NCBI RefSeq assembly: GCF_016591975.1
Contig: NZ_AP024169.1
Span: 520,001 to 584,000 of the forward strand
Source: Anaeromicropila herbilytica
GTDB lineage: Bacteria > Bacillota > Clostridia > Lachnospirales > Lachnospiraceae
DNA: 64,000 nt
Reading direction: 5' to 3'
Positions 36,141-44,295 of the stretch are shown here, piece by piece. How positions within the stretch are numbered: the first letter of the stretch is position 1; each line of letters begins with the position of its first letter. The notes below the pieces were generated by a model. That model was not told the origin of the DNA. It saw only the letters and a program-made list of their open reading frames with translations, and searched no databases. Made by a program: the position numbers and the translations under genes.

Positions 36141-36187
36141 AAAATACCCTTCGGTATGTTTATGAGAACATATCGAAGGGTATTTTT
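36141..36187 (+). terminator. Terminator after the methyltransferase
   Basis: AAAATACCCTTCGgTATGTT pairs with AACATAtCGAAGGGTATTTT and ends in TTTTT. Confidence 0.92.
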
Positions 36188-36270
36188 GGATGGAAGTGTT
36201 GAGTATACTTTTTTTAGCCTTTTAATATCTAGCTCCTATGTTTGACTCCTAGAATAAATCGTGATAAACT

Positions 36271-36290
36271 ATGAATGAATATTTGTTCAT
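36271..36290. promoter_or_regulatory. TetR-type operator
   Basis: ATGAATGAATATTTGTTCAT is a palindrome with 16 of 20 positions symmetric. It lies ten bases before the ribosome binding site of the TetR gene, so it is well placed for autorepression. Confidence 0.6.
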
Positions 36291-36308
36291 CGAAAAAAGG
36301 AGAAAAAT

Positions 36309-36923
36309 ATGCCTAAATCAAAAGAACGATGCCAGGAAATAAGAGAAGAAATGAGAGAGAAGATTCTACATGAATCTATGTTGTTTTTTGCCAGAAATGG
36401 CTTTGCGGGTACTAAAATTAGTGACTTATCTAAATATATAGGTATTGGTCAAGGAACGATTTATGCGTATTTCCAATCGAAAGAAGAGTTGTTTAATGAA
36501 ATCACGAAAAGAATTAATTATGAACAAGATGTGAAAGAACTAAAAATGCTCACTATGTTGCCAATAACAGCAAAACATAAGATACATAAATTAACAGAAT
36601 CAATTATGAAGAAGTTAGAGAACGATGAAAATTATGCAGCAAAGGTGACTTTAAATACTCAGATGTTGTTTGAGGAAAAAGAGTATGCTTCAGTAGATAC
36701 TACATATCGTTCGGATTTATATAAGTATACTGCTAAAATTATAAAGCAAGGTCAAAAGGAAGGTAGTGTTGTACTAGGAAATGAAATAAAGCTAACGGAT
36801 TATTATTGGAGTATTGTGTATCTGTATTCACTAAAGAAGCTATTTACTGCCCAATATGAAAGTATATCTATACAGGACTTAGAAAGAATATTATTAAAGG
36901 ATGGTATAAAGAATAATGCATAA
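36309..36923 (+). CDS. TetR/AcrR-family regulator
   Basis: A 204-residue repressor. The N-terminal helix-turn-helix (about residues 15-60) reads LFFARNGFAGTKISDLSKYI and GIGQGTIYAYFQSKEELF. The helical C-terminal ligand domain has no recognisable specificity. AAAAAAGGAG precedes the ATG and a palindromic operator candidate is at 36271-36290. The gene overlaps the SDR gene by eight bases and heads a three-gene operon (TetR, SDR, condensation-fold protein) that it probably represses. Confidence 0.9.
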   Translation: MPKSKERCQEIREEMREKILHESMLFFARNGFAGTKISDLSKYIGIGQGTIYAYFQSKEELFNEITKRINYEQDVKELKMLTMLPITAKHKIHKLTESIMKKLENDENYAAKVTLNTQMLFEEKEYASVDTTYRSDLYKYTAKIIKQGQKEGSVVLGNEIKLTDYYWSIVYLYSLKKLFTAQYESISIQDLERILLKDGIKNNA

Positions 36924-37680
36924 AAAGATAGCAATTATAACTGGTGCAACAGGTGGGATTGGAAAAGAGTTTACAAGATTACTTATCAAAGAACATTTGG
37001 ATGAAATATGGATTATTGCAAGAAATCAAGAAAAGCTAGATTTATTAAAAAATGAATATGGGGAAAGAATCGTACCTATTTCAAAGGACTTGACCAATAC
37101 AAAGGATCTATGTGAGATTGGTAAATTATTGGAGGATACTAAGCCAATAGTACAATATTTGATAAATAATGCAAGTCTAGCTAAAATGGGATCGTACAAG
37201 GAATTTACAGTAGAGGAAATTGAGAATACAATAAATGTAAACTGTAAAGCTCCTGTTATCTTATCCAACCTATGCATTCCATATATGGAAAAAGGGAGCT
37301 GTATATTGAATATTTCTTCTGCATCTGCATTTCAGCCCAATCCATATATTAATCTCTATGCAGCTTCTAAGGCTTTTGAAAGAAGCTACTCTAGAGCTTT
37401 AAATGTAGAAGTTGCACCCCTTGGCATAACAGTAACAGCAGTATGTCCAAGCTGGGTGGATACAGATATGTTGACAAAGACAATCAATGGACACAAAGTA
37501 AGATTTCCAGGCATGGTTACAGCAAAGAAGGTAGCAGAAAAGGCAATCAAAGATACGAAAAAAGGAAAAGATATGTCCATTTGTTCCTTATATGTAAAGT
37601 GTCAACATATAAATGTAAAGTTGCTTCCACATAGGATTGTTATGAAAATATGGATGAATGGATTACGGAAGTATCTATGA
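36916..37680 (+). CDS. Short-chain dehydrogenase/reductase
   Basis: A 254-residue classical SDR. The nucleotide loop is ITGATGGIGKEF, the structural motif NNASLAKMG, and the catalytic residues are Ser in NISSASAF and Tyr/Lys in YAASKAFE. The C-terminal PSWVDTDMLTKTI and RFPGMVTAKKVAEKA resemble acyl or 3-oxo lipid reductases. It oxidises or reduces a hydroxyl/carbonyl with NAD(P)(H); the substrate is unknown. It is coupled to TetR by an eight-base overlap and to the next gene by ATGA. Confidence 0.88.
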   Translation: MHKKIAIITGATGGIGKEFTRLLIKEHLDEIWIIARNQEKLDLLKNEYGERIVPISKDLTNTKDLCEIGKLLEDTKPIVQYLINNASLAKMGSYKEFTVEEIENTINVNCKAPVILSNLCIPYMEKGSCILNISSASAFQPNPYINLYAASKAFERSYSRALNVEVAPLGITVTAVCPSWVDTDMLTKTINGHKVRFPGMVTAKKVAEKAIKDTKKGKDMSICSLYVKCQHINVKLLPHRIVMKIWMNGLRKYL

Positions 37681-38918
37681 ACAAACAAATTATAAGTGAA
37701 CGGACGAATCTTTTTGAACCTAATGTTTATATTGGAATGTATGTAGAGATAGATGGAAATCCACCTGTTGAACTGATGAAAGATGCATTTCAAAAGGCAT
37801 TCCCCAAAAATGAACTTACCATGTCAAAGGTAGTGATAGAGAAAAACGGTCGAGCATATTATCAGAGATTAGAACAAAGTGGATGCAAGGCTGTTTTCAC
37901 AGAAAGTGACTGGAGAAGCATTATAGAGGAGAATGAAAAGCAGCCATTTGCAATCAATTGTGGAGAACTAATGCGGGTGTTTGTAAAAGAAAGTGGTAAG
38001 ATTTTTATTATGGCGCATCATCTAGTAGGAGATGGAAAGTCAATAATTATACTTTTGCAGGATGCATTAATGGTGTTAGCGGGGAACCAAACACAATATA
38101 AGCCAGCCAACATTATAACTAAAGAATTTTTGCAGGCAAAGACAAAATTAAATTTTTTTGTACGGAAATATATTTCCTATCAAAATAAAGTATGGGAAAA
38201 AGTGAGAAAGCACTATTCATGGGATGATTATGATGCAATTCATAAAAAATATTGGGAAGATCATGCCTCCAATATTTTGACACATACCTTTAATAAAGAA
38301 GAAACAGAACATATAAAGGAGATGGCGAAGGCATATAAAGTAACGGTAAATAGTTACTTAATTAGCTTAATACTATGCGTCAGAAATGATATAAATGTAG
38401 TAGGAATACCGATTGATATTCGTGAAGATGATAAATCAATGTCAAATCAGGTATCTGGAATTGCTATTAAATGTAAAGATGTAAAGAAAAAAAAGTTAAA
38501 AGAAAAAACAAAGGAAGTTCATACAAAGATTCAAAAAATGTTAAATGCTACAGTACATAAATACTTTGTATTAATTTTTATGTCTGAACTATGCCCAACA
38601 TTAATAGATGCTGTATTACTTGCTGCTCATGGACTAACGAATAATAAAAGAGCGAAAAAAGTAGCATATGCATTGGGGTATAAAGGAATGAAGAAAAGAG
38701 ATTTTGGCATCTCTAACCTTGGTATTATTGAAATGCAAACCGATTATGGGCAGTATAAAGTGGATAATGTTATTTTTATTCCACCATCCATATCCTATAC
38801 AGAGAATATTATGGGGGTATCCACAATAAATGAGAGAATGACTATTACTTATCATGGCATGAAAAAGGATGAGGAAAACAGCTGGTTTAAAGAACTAGTT
38901 TATATGTTGAGGAAATGA
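37677..38918 (+). CDS. Condensation-domain-like acyltransferase
   Basis: A 413-residue protein with the HHxxxDG active-site motif as MAHHLVGDGKSI (about residue 120), characteristic of condensation and alcohol acyltransferase-like folds. It is a free-standing domain with no carrier-protein or adenylation domain. It would join an acyl donor to an alcohol or amine. The start overlaps the SDR stop (ATGA) and follows GGAAG; an in-frame ATG at 37650 lies inside the SDR gene and lacks a better RBS. With the SDR it could modify and esterify a small lipid or polyketide-like product (inference). Confidence 0.72.
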   Translation: MNKQIISERTNLFEPNVYIGMYVEIDGNPPVELMKDAFQKAFPKNELTMSKVVIEKNGRAYYQRLEQSGCKAVFTESDWRSIIEENEKQPFAINCGELMRVFVKESGKIFIMAHHLVGDGKSIIILLQDALMVLAGNQTQYKPANIITKEFLQAKTKLNFFVRKYISYQNKVWEKVRKHYSWDDYDAIHKKYWEDHASNILTHTFNKEETEHIKEMAKAYKVTVNSYLISLILCVRNDINVVGIPIDIREDDKSMSNQVSGIAIKCKDVKKKKLKEKTKEVHTKIQKMLNATVHKYFVLIFMSELCPTLIDAVLLAAHGLTNNKRAKKVAYALGYKGMKKRDFGISNLGIIEMQTDYGQYKVDNVIFIPPSISYTENIMGVSTINERMTITYHGMKKDEENSWFKELVYMLRK

Positions 38919-38940
38919 CAACTAAAAGGGAATAATCATC

Positions 38941-39054
38941 GTACCGTCTCCAATATAAATTTGTCCCTGTAGGCAAAGAGCCAGGTATTCCTTCATTTCC
39001 TGAATATTCATGCCACAGTTTTTTAGACAATCATGACTTTTTATCCATGCTAGC
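38941..39054 (-). pseudogene. Remnant of a MerR-family regulator
   Basis: On the minus strand this piece reads LAWIKSHDCLKNCGMNIQEM then KEYLALCLQGQ, the central helices of a MerR regulator. An in-frame stop lies just upstream, and the DNA-binding wing and C-terminal half are missing. It is a decayed fragment. The rest of 38919-39176 contains nothing else that I recognise. Confidence 0.6.
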
Positions 39055-39176
39055 TCTCAGTCATTACTAAAGCTTCTTTGTAGTGAGAAGGCAGCCAAAG
39101 GATATTTAAAAGAAGATAACACAGTTCAGGATGATGATTTACAAATCAACATATTGAATACTTAGATAACTAAATA

Positions 39177-39231
39177 TTGACAAAAGGAAATGCTTAGGAT
39201 ATAGTATATCTAAAAGATATATCTAAAAGAT
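39177..39231 (+). promoter_or_regulatory. Promoter and repeat operator of the PadR gene
   Basis: TTGACA (39177-39182), 17 bases, then TATAGT (39200-39205) make a strong promoter. Immediately after it, ATATCTAAAAGAT occurs twice in tandem (39206-39218, 39219-39231); each copy contains the palindrome ATCTAAAAGAT. The repeats cover the expected transcription start, so PadR autorepression is likely (inference). Confidence 0.65.
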
Positions 39232-39245
39232 GCAAGGAGAAGAAT

Positions 39246-39818
39246 ATGAAAAGTTCAGGTAACAAAACAAAATATCTTATCTTAGGATTATTGAGTGAGG
39301 AGTCTTTATCTGGTTATGAAATTAAAAAAATAGTGGATATGCGGTTTTCATTCTTTTGGAGTGAGAGTTTTGGGCAGATATATCCACAATTAAAAAAGCT
39401 TAGTGAGGATAAATTAATTGAGGAAATATCATTAAATGAGCTAGAGAGTAACAGAGCGAGTAAAAAATATTCTATAACCGATAAGGGAAGGGTTGAATTA
39501 AAGGAGTGGTTAGAAGAGCCAGTAGAAAAGGAAACGGTTAGATATGAAATTCTACTTAAAATGTATTTTTCTAATAATATATCGCCAGAAGTTATGTTAG
39601 AACATATAAAAGAATTTCAATTATCGCATAGAAATCAGATGAAGTTATTTGAAAAATTCCAACTACAATTAGAGGAATTTAGAGAGGTACATGATAATCA
39701 TGAAGATATATTAATGGTTTTATCATTTGGACAGAAGGTATGGAAAGCTTATGATGATTGGTGTGAGGATGTTAGTAAAATATTGGAAAAGAGAAGAGAA
39801 GGGGGAGTAGAAGAATGA
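39246..39818 (+). CDS. PadR-family regulator
   Basis: A 190-residue regulator. The N-terminal winged helix reads YLILGLLSEESLSGYEIKK, then FFWSESFGQIYPQLKKL. RASKKYSITDKGRVELKEWL is the diagnostic PadR wing. A helical C-terminal dimerisation arm follows. GCAAGGAGAAGAAT precedes the ATG. It overlaps the next membrane-protein gene by ATGA. PadR genes are commonly paired with the membrane protein they control, and the tandem repeats at 39206-39231 are a plausible operator. Confidence 0.9.
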   Translation: MKSSGNKTKYLILGLLSEESLSGYEIKKIVDMRFSFFWSESFGQIYPQLKKLSEDKLIEEISLNELESNRASKKYSITDKGRVELKEWLEEPVEKETVRYEILLKMYFSNNISPEVMLEHIKEFQLSHRNQMKLFEKFQLQLEEFREVHDNHEDILMVLSFGQKVWKAYDDWCEDVSKILEKRREGGVEE

Positions 39819-40267
39819 AGTTAACTTTTTCTTATAACGCAGTGGTTGTATTCATATTGCTTATGTTACCTAACATTGTTTATTTTATATCACCACCAAC
39901 AGACGTGCCGGAGACCCTTGGAAGTAGTATGAAATTGCTAGGGCTTATTGAAAATATATTTAGGATTATTTCATTCTTGTTATTATTTTTTGTTCCTAAA
40001 AATCCAAATGCAAGTATAAAAAGTCCATGGGTAATTGGGATAATTATTTTCATGGTGTTGTATTTTGTATTGTGGGGAAGATACTTTTTTGAAGGAAGTA
40101 CTTACGAGGTTTTAGGAAAAGATTTTCTAGGTATTCCTATGCCTATGGTAATTTTTCCTATAGGTTGCCTTATATGTACAGCATTTTGGCTTGACTGTAT
40201 TCCAGCAGTAATTGCTACAATCATTTTTGGAATGGTTCATGCTCTTTCTCATTTTGTTAGCAATTAG
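39815..40267 (+). CDS. Membrane protein coupled to PadR
   Basis: A 150-residue hydrophobic protein with four or five membrane helices, about residues 5-22, 44-62, 72-90, 108-124 and 126-145. I cannot assign a family with confidence. It shares a transcript with the PadR gene (four-base overlap) and ends the operon. By analogy with other PadR pairs it may be involved in envelope stress or drug response (inference). Confidence 0.65.
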   Translation: MKLTFSYNAVVVFILLMLPNIVYFISPPTDVPETLGSSMKLLGLIENIFRIISFLLLFFVPKNPNASIKSPWVIGIIIFMVLYFVLWGRYFFEGSTYEVLGKDFLGIPMPMVIFPIGCLICTAFWLDCIPAVIATIIFGMVHALSHFVSN

Positions 40268-40403
40268 GGCTACAATCTGATATCAAGATTACTTATTCTA
40301 AACGAGCAGGAAGGATGCTGAGAATACGTTATATAATAGTAATTGGTAGGAAATGAAATTATAATTCATTTCTAGAATAGATAGGAAGAGAGGAGAGATC
40401 TGT

Positions 40404-40970
40404 GTGGAAAAGTATTTGATAAATATATACGGAGAATTTGGAAAAGAATTATATCAAAAAATGCTTGAACGATTAAGAATCTTATTGGAAAACACTCATG
40501 AAAAAAGTGAAACGCAATTGAAAACATTAAAGAATACAATCATGCCTCGCATCGCATTGTATCAAATTATACAAGAAGAAAAAAGCAAGGAAGAAAGTTT
40601 TCGAGTTATTGAGGAATATATGACAAATGTTGTATGTGTAGAAATGAAGAGAAAATACTTGCTCATAGAAAAACTTCCACTTTTTTCATTTGTATTCAAA
40701 AAGATATTTATTGCTACTGTAATGAAAAGTGACAATTGGGATGCAGAATGTGTGAGAAATGATAAATATGGGTTTAAAGTTATTATTCATAAATGCTTAT
40801 GGTATGATGCATGTGTGGAAAATGGTTGCCCAGAATTGACAAGAGCTTTTTGTAAATGTGATGACATCAATTATGGAAGTTTTCATAAAATAAGATTTTC
40901 CCGGACGGGAAGCATAGGAATGGGTTCTAAAATGTGTGATTTTCAATTCAGTAAAAAGCTGAAAAGATAA
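40404..40970 (+). CDS. L-2-amino-thiazoline-4-carboxylic acid hydrolase-like protein
   Basis: A 188-residue soluble protein. The conserved C-terminal block KCLWYDACVENGCPELTRAF with KCDDINYG matches the ATC-hydrolase-like family, whose named member hydrolyses a thiazoline on the way to cysteine. Most relatives are uncharacterised and often accompany regulators, so the activity is only suggested. The start is GTG after AGGAGAGATC. No partner gene is obvious. Confidence 0.7.
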   Translation: MEKYLINIYGEFGKELYQKMLERLRILLENTHEKSETQLKTLKNTIMPRIALYQIIQEEKSKEESFRVIEEYMTNVVCVEMKRKYLLIEKLPLFSFVFKKIFIATVMKSDNWDAECVRNDKYGFKVIIHKCLWYDACVENGCPELTRAFCKCDDINYGSFHKIRFSRTGSIGMGSKMCDFQFSKKLKR

Positions 40971-40974
40971 TATA

Positions 40975-41091
40975 AGAAAACTAGGTGGTGCACTCTTTTG
41001 TGATTACCGTTATGACACTGTTTTTGTGTATCATAATGGCGCAGAATCCTATTATGCAGCAAGGGGTTTCCGTGGTTTGCTAAGGGTTTGA
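40975..41091 (+). other. Possible gene fragment downstream of the ATC-hydrolase-like gene
   Basis: An open frame without a start reads LFCDYRYDTVFVYHNGAES then YYAARGFRGLLRV and a stop. The composition looks like true protein sequence and not translated spacer, so it may be the end of a lost gene. I do not recognise the family. The remainder of 41152-41357 is AT-rich with nothing visible. Confidence 0.3.
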
Positions 41092-41108
41092 TTTAAGGTA
41101 TGGATAAT

Positions 41109-41151
41109 GAGACAGCATGAACAGAGTGTAAATAAGTTCATGCTGTCTTTT
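41109..41151 (+). terminator. Terminator
   Basis: AGACAGCATGAAC and GTTCATGCTGTCT form a perfect 13-base stem followed by TTTTATTT. Confidence 0.88.
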
Positions 41152-41357
41152 ATTTAATGTTGATGTGACTACTTTAAATCTAAGTACATTCTTCTTTCAT
41201 AAAAGTTTTTGAGGTATCTAGTTACTTCTACTAAGTGGTATAAATATCATATATAAATAGAGGGAAGTGATACCGGTGGTAAAATAATTATTAATTTTAT
41301 AATAAAATATTAAATTATAGTCTAATAATTTTATAGTTAGGGAGAATGGAGAAGAAT

Positions 41358-42428
41358 ATGGAGATAAAAAGCATACCAAAAGATTATATTATTAATATGT
41401 CAAAGGACGGGCATGGAAAAGTAGAATCTAATTTTTTGCTTCATGGGTTAAAGATAAAAAACGATACAGATAAACCGATGATATTAAGACAAATTGATAT
41501 GGAGTTATATGCTACTAATACTTTTGTAAAACAGATAACCTATAGTGGTAAATCACTAAACCATGCAATAGAAAGATTCGCACATGAGTGTACTTGGCTA
41601 GGAGAAGGCTTTGGTGCACAATTATTTTTAGGAGAAGAAGGGTTCTGGAATCCGAAAGAATACAGTAGTACTATAACCTTGATGCCAAACCAGGAAACGG
41701 GAGTATTTAATGAATATTTTGTAGTGGTGCATCAAGAAATAATAGATTTATTGACAATTCAAGTTCTTTATGAGATGGAAGGAAAGGAATATAGGCAGGA
41801 ACTTTCTATTCCTTTAAAGAATTATGAGAATAAAAATAAATACATATTTCCACTAGAAGGATGTATCTCCACTTGTGGAAACTACAATAGTTTATTAGAT
41901 CATAGACAGCATTATTCTATGGAATTTGCTATTGATATGGCTCAATATAATAAAGAGCAAAAATTATCATTTAAGGAAAATATGAATAATGAAGACTATA
42001 TTGTTTTTGGAAAAGATATCGTTTCCATTGCAGATGGTGAAGTAGTGGATTGTTATCATTCGATACCAGTTACGACCTCATGGGTATGGGAAGAAAGGTT
42101 GCCATATTTTGTACAATATGGATTAGCCTCTCAATTTGGTAACTATGTTATCATTCAACATGCAAACGGGGAAAGTTCATTTTATGGACATATGATTATG
42201 GATAGCTTAACCGTAAAAAAAGGCGATAAAGTGAAACAAGGGCAGATTATTGGAAAAGTGGGTCATACAGGTCTTTCCAATTGTCCGCATTTACATTTTC
42301 AACTGATGGATAAACCGGATATTTTAACAGGACGTGGACTTCCATGTTCCTTTACCAATATAAAAGATGTGACGGGCGATCCGATTGATCGAATTATGGA
42401 AGATAATATTATTGTTCATACGTATTAA
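41358..42428 (+). CDS. M23 (LytM-type) metallopeptidase without signal peptide
   Basis: A 356-residue protein whose C-terminal half is an M23 peptidase domain. The ligands appear as His and Asp in HYSMEFAIDMAQ (about residues 184-193), the YVIIQHANGESSFYGHM core, and the HLH pair at residues 311-313 (CPHLHFQL). The N-terminal 170 residues are of unknown type and beta-rich. No signal peptide or membrane segment is visible, unlike most cell-wall M23 enzymes, so it may act inside the cell or be released by other means. The ATG at 41358 is six bases from GGAG; an ATG at 41346 is too close to its own site. Confidence 0.82.
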   Translation: MEIKSIPKDYIINMSKDGHGKVESNFLLHGLKIKNDTDKPMILRQIDMELYATNTFVKQITYSGKSLNHAIERFAHECTWLGEGFGAQLFLGEEGFWNPKEYSSTITLMPNQETGVFNEYFVVVHQEIIDLLTIQVLYEMEGKEYRQELSIPLKNYENKNKYIFPLEGCISTCGNYNSLLDHRQHYSMEFAIDMAQYNKEQKLSFKENMNNEDYIVFGKDIVSIADGEVVDCYHSIPVTTSWVWEERLPYFVQYGLASQFGNYVIIQHANGESSFYGHMIMDSLTVKKGDKVKQGQIIGKVGHTGLSNCPHLHFQLMDKPDILTGRGLPCSFTNIKDVTGDPIDRIMEDNIIVHTY

Positions 42429-42605
42429 GATATAGAAGTAATTCATTTTTGTTAGCTTTATCAATGTGCAATATCAATTAGTTTAGAATAGGACGATTAC
42501 ATCAATAAGGTAAGAGTGTTACAATGATAAATTAACAGAAGTAATAACCAAATTATAAGTTATAATAATGCTCAATAAGTGAAATATGGAAAAGAAGGAG
42601 GCAGT

Positions 42606-43439
42606 ATGTTAAAAAAAGAACTGATAAATCAAAGTATTGATTATATCCTGAAGCATCTTGATGATGATATTTCGGTAGATGATGTTGCAAATCATTTCTG
42701 TTATTCAAAATATTATTTTTGTAGATCTTTCAAAGCGGTGACTGGTGAAAGTGTGTATGAATTCATAAAACGCTTGAAATTAGACCAGAGTGCTTCTGAA
42801 ATGAAAAGAGAAAAGACGAAATCCATTACCAACATTGGGATGGATTATGGATACAGTTCATCAAATTACAGCACTGCATTTCAAAAACATCACAATATTT
42901 CTCCTACCGAATTCCGTAAATCCACAGAAGTGACTGGAATGGAAAATCCATTCTATCCAGCAGGGCTTTCCGACTTTGAAACATTTGATGCTTATAACAG
43001 TAGAATCAGCTTACAGGAGTTTCCGGATTTTCTTGTAATTTACGAGAGAATGATTGGTAATTATATTGAGCTGAAAGACAATTGGTTTAAATTTTTGGAT
43101 AAATACAAGAATTATATGAAAGCAGACACACTAATGATAGAAAGGTTCTATGACGATCCCGCAATCACCAGCCTGAACCGTTGTTTGTGCGATATTTGTC
43201 TGACAACAGAAGATACCTGCAAGTTGGATAATGTGACGATGCTAAAGGGAGGCAGATTTGCTGCCTATCGTTATGAAGGAAGGATAGAGGATATTTTCTG
43301 TACTGTACAGGGAATATTCAGTGTCTGGATGCCGCAAAGTGGTTATTATATGGACGGGAGATGTGGACTTAACATTTACCGGAAAATCGATAAAGAAAAC
43401 GGATACGTAATTATGGATGTATGTATCCCAATTAAATAG
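42606..43439 (+). CDS. AraC-family regulator with GyrI-like effector domain
   Basis: A 277-residue regulator. The N-terminal AraC DNA-binding domain (residues 1-100) reads YILKHLDDDISVDDVANHFC, YSKYYFCRSFKAVTGES and TNIGMDYGYSSSNYS. The C-terminal half is a GyrI-like (SOUL/BmrR-type) small-molecule domain, with GGRFAAYRYEGRIEDI. Such proteins usually sense drugs or other hydrophobic compounds. AAGAAGGAGGCAGT precedes the ATG; an earlier in-frame ATG at 42579 lacks this. It is monocistronic with its own terminator. Confidence 0.87.
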   Translation: MLKKELINQSIDYILKHLDDDISVDDVANHFCYSKYYFCRSFKAVTGESVYEFIKRLKLDQSASEMKREKTKSITNIGMDYGYSSSNYSTAFQKHHNISPTEFRKSTEVTGMENPFYPAGLSDFETFDAYNSRISLQEFPDFLVIYERMIGNYIELKDNWFKFLDKYKNYMKADTLMIERFYDDPAITSLNRCLCDICLTTEDTCKLDNVTMLKGGRFAAYRYEGRIEDIFCTVQGIFSVWMPQSGYYMDGRCGLNIYRKIDKENGYVIMDVCIPIK

Positions 43440-43456
43440 AGCAAGAATTCAGAAGT

Positions 43457-43529
43457 AAAAAAACAGACTTTTATCTATAATGAGAATCAACCTGACATGG
43501 TAATTCTTTAGAAAAGAGTCTGTTTTTTT
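43457..43529 (+). terminator. Terminator after the AraC/GyrI gene
   Basis: AAAAACAGACT and AGTCTGTTTTTTT form the base of a long hairpin with a roughly 45-base internal region. Confidence 0.65.
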
Positions 43530-43596
43530 ACGAAAATAAGGAGGTAAGAGAAATGATTGATATAAGAAACTGCAGTGGAGCAGTATTGAGGTTAAT

Positions 43597-44256
43597 ATGT
43601 TGAATGAGTTGGTCTCTGAATTAAAAAGCCACGGGGTTAATATTGTCAAAGTAGTTGATATATCGATGTTATCGGAAAATGAAAAACGAGGGTACCCGGT
43701 TGCTATCTTGATAGGAGTCGCTTTGAGCCCTAGCTATATTTATCGCCTGTCAAAAGAAAACATCTTTGACTGTTCAGAATTTTCTGAAAAGGAGAAAGCT
43801 GTTGATCAACTTGCAGAATGGACAGCTAATTTTATCGTAGCAAAAGGATATAAAGCATATGCTCAATCAGAAAGAAATCTTAGTAATGGTTTTTTTGATG
43901 TTGATACAAAAACGACTCCTTTACCACATAAAAAAATTGCTATGTTAGCTGGATTGGGGTGGATCGGAAAAAGTAATCTCTTAATTACACAGGAATATGG
44001 AAGTGCATTGTGTATGTGCAGTGTATTGACTAATGCACCATTACGCACTGAAAATAAGCCAATCATAGAGTCAATGTGTGGAGAATGTAATATTTGTAAG
44101 AATATTTGCCCTGCAAAGGTTATCCATGGTACTAAGTGGAGAGTGAATAGTAATAGAGATTTAATTGTTGATGTATACCATTGTGAGGCCTGTCTCAAAT
44201 GTTTAGCAAATTGTTTATGGACACAGAAGTATATGAGAAACTATGATTCTAAATAG
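43597..44256 (+). CDS. QueG-like double [4Fe-4S] protein, possibly N-terminally frameshifted
   Basis: A 219-residue protein related to the iron-sulfur half of epoxyqueuosine reductase. It ends with two cluster motifs, CGECNICKNICP and CEACLKCLANC, preceded by AGLGWIGKSNLLIT. It lacks the C-terminal HEAT-like region of QueG, so it is a shorter electron-transfer relative of unknown role. The ATG at 43597 has no good ribosome binding site. A strong AGGAGG (43540-43545 region) instead serves an ATG at 43553 in another frame, which stops after 16 codons. Either the start is elsewhere or a small indel has separated RBS and gene. Confidence 0.75.
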   Translation: MLNELVSELKSHGVNIVKVVDISMLSENEKRGYPVAILIGVALSPSYIYRLSKENIFDCSEFSEKEKAVDQLAEWTANFIVAKGYKAYAQSERNLSNGFFDVDTKTTPLPHKKIAMLAGLGWIGKSNLLITQEYGSALCMCSVLTNAPLRTENKPIIESMCGECNICKNICPAKVIHGTKWRVNSNRDLIVDVYHCEACLKCLANCLWTQKYMRNYDSK

Positions 44257-44295
44257 AGGTTAGTATAAAAGCAAAAATCGAAAGGAGCTTGAAAT

